This document shows positions 38,086-46,194 of a stretch of 64,000 nucleotides of DNA, piece after piece; position 1 is the stretch's first letter; each line of letters opens with the position of its first letter. The stretch covers positions 186,001 to 250,000 of the forward strand of contig CAWBVG010000031.1 of assembly GCA_963792175.1 (NCBI GenBank). Direction: 5' to 3'. A program made the translations under genes and the position numbers. The notes beneath the pieces are model-generated. The model searched no databases and was not told where the DNA came from. It was given only the letters and a program-made list of their open reading frames with translations. Source of the DNA: CAWBVG01 sp963792175. GTDB lineage: Bacteria > Acidobacteriota > Vicinamibacteria > Vicinamibacterales > CAVVIG01.

Positions 38086-40143
38086 ACAAGTTGACCTCTG
38101 CGGTCTTCGGGCTTGCCAGCCGAAGCTCGTCTTCCGCACGTGCGAGCGCAGGCTGGGCGCTTGCTGATGGTGATTGCGGCGGAGACCGTGCTGTTCGCCG
38201 CCGTCGCGCCAGGGTTCTTCACGCTCGGGAACTTCTTCGAAATGACGAGGTTCAGCGTGGAGCTCGGCCTGCTGGCGGTGGCGCTGACACCGGTCATGAT
38301 CGCCGGCGGCATCGACCTGTCAGTCGGCTCGATGATGGGCCTCGCGGCGGTCTGTTTCGGGGCCGCGTACCGCACCTGGCATCTGCCGCTGCCGATGGCG
38401 GCGCTGTGTGCGCTGCTCGCCGGATGCGCGGGCGGCGGGCTGAACGCGTTGCTGATCGCGCGGCTCGAGCTGCCCGCGCTCATCGTGACCCTCGGCACCT
38501 TTTCGCTGTTCCGTGGCATTGCCGAAGGCGTCACCGAGGGCGCCGTCAACTACACTGGGTTTCCCTCGAGGTTCCTGTTTCTCGGCCAGGGTTATCTCGG
38601 AGGCGTGATCCCGGCGCAGCTGCCGGTGTTCGTCGCGATCGCCGCGGCGTATTTCGTGCTGCTGCATCGCTCGGTGATCGGGAGAGCGTTATACGCGATC
38701 GGGTTCACGGCCCGCGGCGCGCGCTACGCCGCGATCCCGGTCGCACGACGCGTCGGCCTTGTCTACGTGCTGTCGGGGCTGGCGGCGAGCGTCGCGGCGA
38801 TCATCTACGTCTCGCATCTCGGGCAGGCCCGCTCGGATGCGGGCACCGGCTACGAGCTCGACGCGATCACCGCGGTCGTGCTCGGCGGCACGTCGGTGTT
38901 CGGCGGACGCGGCACGCTGCGCGGCACGCTGCTCGGGCTGTGCGCGCTGGCGGTGTTGCAGACAGGACTGCACCTCGCGGCGTGGCCGTCGGAGCTGACC
39001 GGCATCCTGACCGGTGTGCTGCTGCTGGCCACGATCGCCGCCGATCGTCATATCCGGGTTCGCGCCGGTGCGCGGCCGATCGAAGAGGAGCTCGAGGTGA
39101 AGAACACTCAGGTCGCCGTGCTGTGCGCGGCGATTCTCACCGGATCGATCATCGTCGCCGGCACCAACGTCTGGCTGCTGCGAGGCGTCACCACCGCCTC
39201 CCGCCTGTCGGACGGGCCCCCGGCGCCGGCTGCCGCGCATCGAACCGTGATCGCGATGATGCCCAAGGCGAAGGGCGATCCCTACTTCGTCAGCTGCCGC
39301 GCCGGGGCGGAGGAAGCGGCGCGCGAGCTCGACGTCGAGCTGCTGTGGGACGGGCCGACCGGTCTCGATGCCGCCAAGCAGAACGAGCTGGTCGAGAACT
39401 GGATCACGCGCAAGGTCGACGCGATCGCCGTCGCCGTCGAGAACCGGGCCGGCATTTCCACGGTGCTCCGCAAGGCGCGCGAGCGCGGCATCCGGGTCCT
39501 GACGTGGGATGCCGATGCGGAACCCGACGCCCGAGATTTCTTCGTCAACCAGGCGACCGCCGAGGGGATTGCCAATGCGCTGACCGACGAAGCCGCGCGC
39601 CTGCTGAACGGCACGGGCGAATTCGCGATCATTACTGGCGCACTCAGCGCCGCGAACCAGAACGAGTGGATCGCGTTCATCAGGAAGCGACTGCATGACA
39701 AGCACACCGGCCTGAAGCTCGTGACGATCCGCCCGAGCGACGACGACCGCGACAAGGCGTTTGCCGAAACGCAGACACTGTTGAAGGTCTATCCGTCGGT
39801 GAAGCTGATGATGGCGATTTCAGCGCCGGCGGTTCCTGGCGCGGCGGAGGCGGTGCGCCAGGCTGGGCGCAAAGACGTCAACGTCATCGGGCTGTCGCTG
39901 CCCAACATCAACAAGCCCTATGTCCGCGACGGGGTCGTGCAGACCGTCGTCCTCTGGAACACGCGCGACCTGGGATACCTCGCGGTCTACGCCAGCGTGC
40001 TGGCAACGCAGCACAAGCTGGAGGCCGGCGCCCGTGAGCTGCAGGCCGGGCGGCTCGGCCACATCGACGTGCGCGGGAGCGAAATCGTCCTCGGAGCGCC
40101 CATGCTGTTCAACCGCGCGAACATCGAGCGGTTCGATTTCTGA
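38082..40143 (+). CDS. rhaQ: Permease / periplasmic binding-protein fusion of the rhamnose ABC transporter
   Basis: From ATG 38082 (overlapping the rhaP stop), MNKLTSAVFGLASRSSSSAR leads, after one extra base near 38155, to a second BPD-transp-2 permease: GGIDLSVGSMMGLA, ALYAIGFTARGARYAAIPVA and VLGGTSVFGGRGTLRGTLLG (residues about 30-320). Without a stop it continues through EEELEVKNTQVAVLCAAILT, a further hydrophobic segment, and then a complete sugar-binding protein (residues about 375-686): VIAMMPKAKGDPYFVSCRAG, FVNQATAEGIANALTDEA, AIITGALSAANQNEW and VIGLSLPNINKPYV, as in RhaS-type binding proteins. The extra transmembrane helix would put the binding domain in the periplasm, tethered to its own permease. 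A GTG with GAGGAG upstream lies at the junction (about 39097), so separate internal translation is possible. Confidence 0.85.
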
Positions 40144-40197
40144 GGCGCTCGCACAGAGGACACAAAGGGAACAAAGGACACAAAGGAAGCACGCTGT
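40144..40197. repeat. Tandem ACACAAAGG / GCACAGAGG units
   Basis: GCACAGAGGACACAAAGG is followed by GAACAAAGGACACAAAGG; half of the palindromic arrangement seen elsewhere. It lies between the transporter and rhaA. Confidence 0.6.
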
Positions 40198-40200
40198 CTC

Positions 40201-41565
40201 ATGACAACCGATACGATCGAGACGACCTACGAGCTCGCGCGCCAGCGCTACGCTGACATCGGCGTCGACACGGATGCGGCGCTTCGGCGCCTGGCGTCAG
40301 TGTCGATCTCGCTGCAGTGCTGGCAGGGAGACGATGTCGGCGGGTTCGAGGATCCGGACGGAACGCTGGGCGGCGGCCTGGCGGCGACGGGGAATTATCC
40401 GGGGAAGGCGCGAACACCCGACGAGCTCCGCGCCGACGCGGCACAGGCGTTCTCCCTCATCCCCGGGACGCATCGTTTCAACCTCCACGCCTTCTACGGC
40501 GAGTTCGGCGGACGGCCGGTCGAGCGGGATGCGATTGGTCCTGAACATTTCTCGTCGTGGATCGACTGGGCGAGGTCGCTCGGGATCGGACTGGACTTCA
40601 ACCCCACCCTGTTCTCGCATCCGAAGGCGGCCGACAACTTCACGCTGGCGCACCGCGACCAGAGCATCCGATCGTTCTGGATCCGCCATGCCGCCGCGTG
40701 CCGCCGGATCGGCGCGGCGATGGGGAAGGCACTCGGCACGGCCTGCGTGACCAACGTCTGGATTCCGGACGGCATGAAGGATACGCCGGTCGACCGGATG
40801 GGACCGAGAGCGCGGCTGACCGAATCGCTCGATGCGGTGTTCGCGGAACAGCTCGACCCGGCACACAATCTCGATGCGGTCGAAGGGAAGCTGTTCGGCC
40901 TCGGCTGCGAGAGCTACACCGTCGGCTCGCACGAGTTCTATCTGGCCTACGCGCTGACGCGCCGGGTGCTCTACACGCTCGACACCGGGCACTACCATCC
41001 GACCGAAACCATCACCGACAAGATCAGCGCGGTGCTGTCGTTCCTGCCGGAGATTCTGCTGCACGTCAGCCGCGGCGTCCGCTGGGACAGCGATCACGTC
41101 GTCGTCCTCAACGACGATCTGGGAGCGATCGCCCAGGAGCTGGTCCGCGGCGACTTGCTGTCGCGGACGCATATCGGCCTGGATTACTTCGACGCGAGCA
41201 TCAATCGCGTGGCCGCGTGGGTGATTGGGGCGCGCAACACGCAGAAGGCGCTGCTGCAGGCGATGCTGGAGCCGACGGCCAAGCTGCGCGCCTGCGAGGA
41301 AGCCGGCGACTACACCGCACGCCTGGCGCTGCTGGAGGAGATCAAGAGTCTCCCGTGGGGCGCCGTGTGGGATCAGTACTGCAACAGCGCCGGCGTTCCG
41401 GCTGGACAGCAATGGCTCGACGCGGTGAAGGTCGTACGAGAGAACCGTCCTCGCGACGCGGCGTTGACGGTCCATACGTGGTTCACGCTGAGCCCGCAGA
41501 TCGAATTGGCCACAAGAGGCACAGAGTCACAGAGTTGTTCGATTCGACGGCGAGGGCCTGCGTAG
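40201..41565 (+). CDS. rhaA: L-rhamnose isomerase
   Basis: MTTDTIETTYELARQRYADI then ASVSISLQCWQGDDVGGFE, the signature start of L-rhamnose isomerases. GTHRFNLHAFYGEF, LGIGLDFNPTLFSHPKAADN, TNVWIPDGMKDTPVDRMGPR, DTGHYHPTETITDKISAVLS and LLHVSRGVRWDSDHVVVLND carry the His, Glu and Asp residues that bind the catalytic metals. The enzyme converts L-rhamnose to L-rhamnulose for rhaB. The native C-terminus is probably WFTLSPQIEL; the following 18 residues (ATRGTESQSCSIRRRGPA) are encoded by the left arm of palindromic repeat copy B. 454 codons as written. Confidence 0.93.
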   Translation: MTTDTIETTYELARQRYADIGVDTDAALRRLASVSISLQCWQGDDVGGFEDPDGTLGGGLAATGNYPGKARTPDELRADAAQAFSLIPGTHRFNLHAFYGEFGGRPVERDAIGPEHFSSWIDWARSLGIGLDFNPTLFSHPKAADNFTLAHRDQSIRSFWIRHAAACRRIGAAMGKALGTACVTNVWIPDGMKDTPVDRMGPRARLTESLDAVFAEQLDPAHNLDAVEGKLFGLGCESYTVGSHEFYLAYALTRRVLYTLDTGHYHPTETITDKISAVLSFLPEILLHVSRGVRWDSDHVVVLNDDLGAIAQELVRGDLLSRTHIGLDYFDASINRVAAWVIGARNTQKALLQAMLEPTAKLRACEEAGDYTARLALLEEIKSLPWGAVWDQYCNSAGVPAGQQWLDAVKVVRENRPRDAALTVHTWFTLSPQIELATRGTESQSCSIRRRGPA

Positions 41566-41750
41566 CAGGCCCGCCGATGGCCGTAAACGATTCACGGAAA
41601 CGAGCCGCATGTGGCGCCGGGGCGGTTCGTTTCCGTGAATCGTTTGCGGCCGGTCACGCCGCTTCGCGGCGTCGCCGTCGAATCGATGGTCTTCGCTGCG
41701 GCTCAGCGTGATCCGCGTCTTCTTCTCTGTGCCTCTGTGTCTCTGTGGTT
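41508..41750. repeat. Palindromic cloverleaf repeat element, copy B (core inverted)
   Basis: Outer arms GGCCACAAGAGGCACAG and CTCTGTGTCTCTGTGG. The 146-bp core 41540-41685 is bounded by the same 13-bp perfect inverted repeat as copies A and C. Its hairpins are in opposite order: GGGCCTGCGTAGCAGGCCC first, CGCCGCTTCGCGGCG last. The outer flanks, including CTGCGGCTCAGCGTGATCC on the right, keep the same orientation as in copy C, so only the core is flipped. It overlaps the last 58 bp of the rhaA reading frame. 41566-41819 holds no gene. Confidence 0.92.
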
Positions 41751-41819
41751 ACCGTACGTGGGCTCGGACGACACCAAGCGTGGTCGGCGACCAGGCGACC
41801 ACTGAGGCCACGTCCCTGG

Positions 41820-42341
41820 TCATTGCGCTCTTCGCGTGTACTTGATTTCCGTGCCTTTCCATTCTGGCACCTGGCCGAAGCTGAGATAGCTGGTCGCGAC
41901 CATCGCATCGTTCGACACCGGCTGGATGATTGTCCGCTGGTGCCAGGTCTCGCCGGCGAGCGGATAGTCCGCTTTCAGCTCGAACTGCCTGGTCTTTTCG
42001 TCGTAGCCGCCGGACTCGAGGATGCGCATGCTGTTCGTGCTGGCGATGCGCGTCGCCTCGTACTGGTGGGTCGCGGTGTTGAACCCGGTCCAGGCGAGCG
42101 TCGTGAACGGTGTGCCATTCAACAAGCCCTCGATCTTCTCCTCGACGAAGAGCCCGTCGAAGAGCGCTCGAATCGTGGACGTGCCTTTCGTGGTGATACC
42201 CGGGCGGCCCGGCTGGAACCAGAACGTCACCTCGACGTCCCAGGTGCCACACATCGAGACGAGACGGGCGTGCTCGGCATCGGCCGCGGCGTTCAGGGTC
42301 GTCGCGCCAATCGCGATGGCTGCTATCAGCGCGGCCACCAC
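41820..42341 (-). CDS. Secreted DUF1579 family protein
   Basis: Signal peptide VAALIAAIAIGATTLNAAA (1-21), then a beta-barrel-like domain: LVSMCGTWDVEVTFWFQPG, FDGLFVEEKIEG, FTTLAWTGFNTATHQYEATR and IASTNSMRILESGGYDEKTR, the conserved DUF1579 pattern. 173 residues, intact. It lies 28 bp downstream of the TIM-barrel gene on the same strand, and the pair is bracketed by repeat copies B and C. Function unknown for the family. Confidence 0.82.
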   Translation of the reverse strand: MVAALIAAIAIGATTLNAAADAEHARLVSMCGTWDVEVTFWFQPGRPGITTKGTSTIRALFDGLFVEEKIEGLLNGTPFTTLAWTGFNTATHQYEATRIASTNSMRILESGGYDEKTRQFELKADYPLAGETWHQRTIIQPVSNDAMVATSYLSFGQVPEWKGTEIKYTRRAQ

Positions 42342-42369
42342 ATCGGATACGTGAGGGGTTCATCATGTT

Positions 42370-43215
42370 CTACTGAAAGGCGCGCCGCAGCAGCGCGATT
42401 GCCAGCGGCGCGTCGGCCGCGAAGTCCTGCGTCGACGCTTCGACGCTGATGCGCTTGTCGTAGCCGATCTTCTGGAGCGCCGCGAAGAACGGCGCGTAGT
42501 CGAACTCCTCCCATTTCCGCGGGAACACGCGGCCGGTCGGGTTCGCCATGTGCAGGTGACGGATGTGCGCGCTCGCGCGCTGGATGATCGATGGATCCTC
42601 CTGCTCGCTGGCCAGGTGATAGAAGTCCACCATCAGCTGAAAGTTCGGATCGTTGATCGCCTCCACCAGGCGGAGACCCTCGCCGGCGGAGTTGATGATG
42701 TTGGTCTCCTGGCGGCGCAGCGGTTCGATGGTCACGGTGATCCCGCGGGCCCTGGCTTCCGGTGCGATCCGGCGGCCGAAGTCGACCAGTTGCTGGAACG
42801 CCTCGTCTTTCGAGAACCCGTCGGGCACTTGCCGCGCGCCGCCGCTGCCAAAGACGACGATCTGCGTGCCGAGTTTCGCGAGCCGATCGAACGCCTTCCT
42901 GACGTGCGCCATCTGCTGGTCGCGATCGATGGCCGGGCCGGTCACCTTGAGCGCGGCGGGCAGGAACAGGTTGGTCGCTGGCACCGGCAGGCCGACCTGA
43001 CGGACGCGCGCCGCGGCCTGGTCGAAATCGGCGTCGGACAGGCTGGCAATTTCCGTGGTGCTGAGCTCGACGTAGTCGAACCCCGCCGCCTTCGCGGCGT
43101 CGAGATTTCTGAGCGGCGTGCAGTACCCGACCTGGACGGCCTTGCGCTGGGCGATCGGATGGCTCGCCGACAGAAGGGCGACCACTCCGACCGCGACGAC
43201 GTGACGTGTGCTCAT
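42370..43215 (-). CDS. Exported TIM-barrel sugar isomerase/epimerase-like protein
   Basis: MSTRHVVAVGVVALLSASHP is a Sec signal. The mature barrel has GYCTPLRNLDAAKAAGFDYV, VVFGSGGARQVPDGFSKDEA, ARGITVTIEPLRRQETNI (metal-ligand Glu), LMVDFYHLASEQEDP (Asp and His), IRHLHMANPTGR and RISVEAST with a final Glu, matching the AP-endonuclease-2/hydroxypyruvate isomerase-like fold with an apparently intact metal site. 281 residues. An exported member suggests periplasmic sugar conversion; substrate unknown. Confidence 0.85.
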   Translation of the reverse strand: MSTRHVVAVGVVALLSASHPIAQRKAVQVGYCTPLRNLDAAKAAGFDYVELSTTEIASLSDADFDQAAARVRQVGLPVPATNLFLPAALKVTGPAIDRDQQMAHVRKAFDRLAKLGTQIVVFGSGGARQVPDGFSKDEAFQQLVDFGRRIAPEARARGITVTIEPLRRQETNIINSAGEGLRLVEAINDPNFQLMVDFYHLASEQEDPSIIQRASAHIRHLHMANPTGRVFPRKWEEFDYAPFFAALQKIGYDKRISVEASTQDFAADAPLAIALLRRAFQ

Positions 43216-43307
43216 GACGGCTCCGCGGCGACTAGCGTAACACCCACGCGAACGCGAGTTGAAGCACCCCGCGTCAGTTGCTCACGCTGAGCCTGATGCC
43301 AAATGCG

Positions 43308-43544
43308 GGCCACAAGAGGCACAGAGACACCGAGCAACCGATTCGACGGCGCGCCGCGAAGCGGCGCGGCCGGCCGCAAACGGACCGCGGAAACGAACCG
43401 CCTGAACGACAATGCGGCTCGTTTCCGTGGTCCGTTTACGGCCGCTCGGTGGGCCTGCTTCGCAGGCCCACGCCGTCGAATCGTTCGTCTTGGCTGCGGC
43501 TCAGCGTGATCCACGCTTCTCTGTGACTCTGTGTCTCTGTGGCC
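43308..43544. repeat. Palindromic cloverleaf repeat element, copy C
   Basis: Outer arms GGCCACAAGAGGCACAG and GTGTCTCTGTGGCC. Core 43339-43483 (145 bp) bounded by CGATTCGACGGCG and CGCCGTCGAATCG, with left hairpin CGCCGCGAAGCGGCG, a long central arm and right hairpin GGGCCTGCTTCGCAGGCCC. Same core orientation as A, opposite to B. In the long arm the ATTC/GAAT pairing of copy B is replaced by GACC/GGTC on the two strands, preserving pairing. It lies in the 433-bp gap 43216-43648, which otherwise contains only a TATAAG box at 43590-43595 and no gene. Confidence 0.92.
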
Positions 43545-43648
43545 AATGTGGCGCGGCGAAAAAGCGTCGCGGCTCGGTGCCAGCGGGTGTATAAGTAGCG
43601 AACCTTCGAGTGAAAAAGACACGCCGGCGTCGCAGGAGCCGTCAGAGT

Positions 43649-44386
43649 ATGGCGAACGACAAGAAGCGCCCGGTGGGGCGGCGAGGATTTCTGAAGGATG
43701 CCGCCGCCACCGCCGCCGCGTTCGTGGCCGAACCGTCCGCCGCGCACGGGCATGCGCATCACGATCACGACCACGATCATCAGCATCAGGCCGTGCCCTC
43801 GGACGTCGCCCTGCGCGTCAAGGCGCTTGAATCGCTGCTCGTCGAGAAAGGCCTCGTCGATCGCGCGGCGCTCGACGCGGTGGTTGACAGCTACGAAACC
43901 AAGATCGGCCCGCGCAACGGCGCGCGCGTCGTGGCACGCGCCTGGGTCGACCCGGCGTACAAGAAACGACTGCTGGCCGATCCGACGGCCGCGATCGCCG
44001 AGCTCGGATATTCCGGCGGTCAGGGCGAGGACATGGTGGTGCTCGAAAACTCACCGAAAATCCACAACCTCGTCGTGTGTACGCTCTGCTCGTGCTATCC
44101 GTGGCCGGTTCTGGGCCTCCCGCCGGTCTGGTACAAGTCCGCGCCATATCGTTCGCGCGCGGTCATCGACCCCCGAGGGGTGCTGCGCGAGTTCGGCCTC
44201 GACCTGCCGGAAGGCGTCGAGGTCCGCGTCTGGGACAGGACCGCGGAGGTCCGCTACCTCGTCCTGCCCGAGCGTCCCGCGGGCACGGATCACTTGAACG
44301 AGGAGGCGCTGGCGGCGCTCGTGACTCGCGATTCGATGATCGGCGTCACGAAAGTGCCGCCACCGCAGGCTGGAGGCCGCGCATGA
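43649..44386 (+). CDS. nthA: Cobalt-type nitrile hydratase alpha subunit with Tat-like signal and His-rich stretch
   Basis: The metal-binding claw VCTLCSCYPWPVLGLPPVWY is the cobalt-type nitrile hydratase motif (Thr between the first two Cys, Tyr after the last). KALESLLVEKGLVDRAALDA, GARVVARAWVDPAYKKRLL and AIAELGY are the other family blocks. Unusually the N-terminus reads KKRPVGRRGFLKDAAATAAA, close to a twin-arginine signal, followed by HGHAHHDHDHDHQHQ. The usual protein is cytoplasmic and about 200-210 residues; this one is 245. I chose ATG 43649 (AGGAG upstream) over an earlier GTG at 43610. The stop overlaps the beta-subunit ATG. It hydrates nitriles to amides. Confidence 0.9.
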   Translation: MANDKKRPVGRRGFLKDAAATAAAFVAEPSAAHGHAHHDHDHDHQHQAVPSDVALRVKALESLLVEKGLVDRAALDAVVDSYETKIGPRNGARVVARAWVDPAYKKRLLADPTAAIAELGYSGGQGEDMVVLENSPKIHNLVVCTLCSCYPWPVLGLPPVWYKSAPYRSRAVIDPRGVLREFGLDLPEGVEVRVWDRTAEVRYLVLPERPAGTDHLNEEALAALVTRDSMIGVTKVPPPQAGGRA

Positions 44387-45047
44387 ATGGCGTCCACGAC
44401 ATGGGCGGCATGCATGGCATGGGGCCGGTCGTGCATGAGAAAGATGAGCCGGTCTTTCACGAGGACATGGGAAGGGCGCGTGTATGCCTTGACGCGCCTC
44501 GTCCGCGCTGGCGGAGGACGATGGAACATCGATGCCGGCCGCTACGAGATCGAACGCATCCCGGCGGCCGAGTACCTTCGAATGAGCTACTACGAGCGGT
44601 GGGCCTGGCGGCTGCCGATTCAGGTCGTCAAGATGGGCCTGGTCACGCAAGCGGAAGTGGACAGTGGAACGCCGGCTCCCGGGTCGGCGAAGGCGACGCC
44701 GCAGCTGACGGCAGCCAGGGTCCCCGCGATGGTCGCGACGCGCGTGTCGACGAAGCGCGACGTCAAGCGTAAAGGCGACGTTCAAGCGGGGGCAGCGTGT
44801 GCGTGCCCGTAACATGAATCCGACCGGTCATACGCGCCTGCCGCGCTACGCGCGCGGCAAAGTCGGGGCAGTCGTCGAGGATCGCGGTGTGTTCGTGTTT
44901 CCCGACACCAACGCGGAATTCCTGGGCGAGAAACCGCAGCATCTCTATTCGGTCCGCTTCACCGCACGCGAACTGTGGGGCGATCGCGCCTCGCCGCGCG
45001 ACTCTGTCTACCTCGATCTGTGGGACGACTACCTTGAACGCGTCTGA
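44383..45047 (+). CDS. nthB: Nitrile hydratase beta subunit
   Basis: Begins MNGVHDMGGMHGMGPVVHEK, the diagnostic beta-subunit start, then EGRVYALTRLV, YYERWAWRLPIQVVKMGLVT and after the linker RGQRVRARNMNPTGHTRLPR, RYARGKVGAVVEDRGVFVFP and LYSVRFTARELWGD, the SH3-like C-domain. Two extra bases, near 44470 and 44775, break the frame; corrected length is about 220 residues, normal for the family. It overlaps both neighbours, as in a coupled alpha-beta-activator operon. Confidence 0.9.
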
Positions 45048-45420
45048 GCGCTTCTCGACGCTGCCGCGTCTGCCGCGCGACGAGGACGGGCCGGTGTTTG
45101 CCGAGCCGTGGCAGGCGCAGGCATTCGCGCTCGCCGTGAAGCTGTCCGAGCAGGGCCACTTCACCTGGACCGAGTGGGCCGCGGCGCTGGCGGACGAAGT
45201 CAAAGCGGCCGCGGATCGTGGCGAACCCGACGACGGCTCGCGGTATTACGAGTATTGGCTGGCCGCGCTCGAGCGCCTCGTCGCGGCGAAAGGCCTGGTC
45301 GGTCCGGCCGCGCTCCTCGAGCGCAAGGAGGCCTGGGCCGACGCGTATCGTCATACACCCCACGGGAAGCCGATCGAGCTCGGCGCCCATCGCGCGCACG
45401 ACCACGCCGGCGAGCGGTGA
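45034..45420 (+). CDS. Nitrile hydratase accessory/activator protein
   Basis: TTG start at 45034 overlapping the beta-subunit stop. FSTLPRLPRDEDGPVFAEPW, FALAVKLSEQGHFTWTEWAA and GSRYYEYWLAALERLVAAKG are characteristic of the small nitrile hydratase accessory family, which resembles the N-terminal half of the beta subunit and helps load cobalt. 128 residues, intact, with a His-rich end HRAHDHAGE. The stop overlaps the transporter GTG. Confidence 0.88.
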   Translation: MNASERFSTLPRLPRDEDGPVFAEPWQAQAFALAVKLSEQGHFTWTEWAAALADEVKAAADRGEPDDGSRYYEYWLAALERLVAAKGLVGPAALLERKEAWADAYRHTPHGKPIELGAHRAHDHAGER

Positions 45421-46190
45421 ATTCGACGCTCGTTCTCGCCTTCGCGCTCGGCGTGCGGCACGGGACCGATCCCGATCACCTCACGGCGATTGACGGACTC
45501 TGTCGGCTGCGGCCGCGCGCGACCAACGGGTTGCTGTTCGCCATCGGTCACGGAGCGGTCGTGACGTTGCTCGCAGCGGGGATCGGCCACGTGATCGCCG
45601 GGCGGCTGGCGTTTCTCGGCCCGTGGATGCTGATCCTGATCGGTGCCGTGAACCTCTGGAAAGTCATTCGTCCGTCGTCGCCGCCGGCCGCCGGTGCACG
45701 ACCGATCGTCGGACAGCCCTTCCTCCTGGGGATGATCCTCGCTGCCGGGTTCGAAACCGCTTCCCAGTTGTCGGCGCTGATTCTGGCCGATCAGACCAAT
45801 CCGTGGCTCTTCGGCGCGTCGTTTTCAGGCGGGATGGCGCTGGTCGACGGCCTGGACGGGTATCTCGCCGCGTCCACGCTCAATCTCGCGGCCAGCGGCG
45901 AATCGAACGCGAGGGCCGCCTCGCGACTGCTGGGAATCCTCGTGGTCCTGTTTGCGTTCGGTCTTGGCGGCGCTGAATTGATCGGATACGAGATCAATCA
46001 ATTCGCGCTGCCGCTCGGGCTGGCCTTGTTCGCCATCGTGATCAGCATCCGCGTCTGGGCCCGTTCGAGCAAGCCTGAAGGCCTCACGGTCCGGCTAAAG
46101 AGCTCTCGACGGTCTATCACGAAGCCACGAAGTCCCACGAAGACGCCGAAGCCTTTTGATCAAAGAACTCTTCGCTGTACACGACCGTAG
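45417..46190 (+). CDS. High-affinity nickel/cobalt permease (NicO/HoxN type)
   Basis: GTG start overlapping the accessory gene. ALGVRHGTDPDHLTAIDGLC contains the HxxxxDH metal-recognition motif in the first helix; five or six further helices follow (LLFAIGHGAVVTLLAAGIGH, GMALVDGLDGYLAASTLN, LLGILVVLFAFGLGGAELI). In this operon it most likely supplies cobalt to the nitrile hydratase. The last 25 residues or so are read from a CCACGAAG repeat (46115-46152) and are probably not native; a small frame change near 46085 could hide the true stop. Confidence 0.85.
   Translation: MNSTLVLAFALGVRHGTDPDHLTAIDGLCRLRPRATNGLLFAIGHGAVVTLLAAGIGHVIAGRLAFLGPWMLILIGAVNLWKVIRPSSPPAAGARPIVGQPFLLGMILAAGFETASQLSALILADQTNPWLFGASFSGGMALVDGLDGYLAASTLNLAASGESNARAASRLLGILVVLFAFGLGGAELIGYEINQFALPLGLALFAIVISIRVWARSSKPEGLTVRLKSSRRSITKPRSPTKTPKPFDQRTLRCTRP
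46115..46152. repeat. Tandem CCACGAAG units at the end of the permease gene
   Basis: CACGAAGCCACGAAG is followed by CCCACGAAGACGCCGAAG. The array runs into the permease reading frame and separates it from the convergent Gfo/Idh gene. Confidence 0.65.
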
Positions 46191-46194
46191 CACG

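Noticed and set aside
14635..43544. CRISPR array from repeated CACAGAGACAC units
   Set aside because: The units are 8-10 bp, contiguous and palindromically arranged, with no spacers of constant length and no cas genes.
43741..43800. His-rich stretch as an isolated metal-binding peptide
   Set aside because: It lies in frame between the Tat-like signal and the nitrile hydratase alpha domain, so it is part of that subunit.
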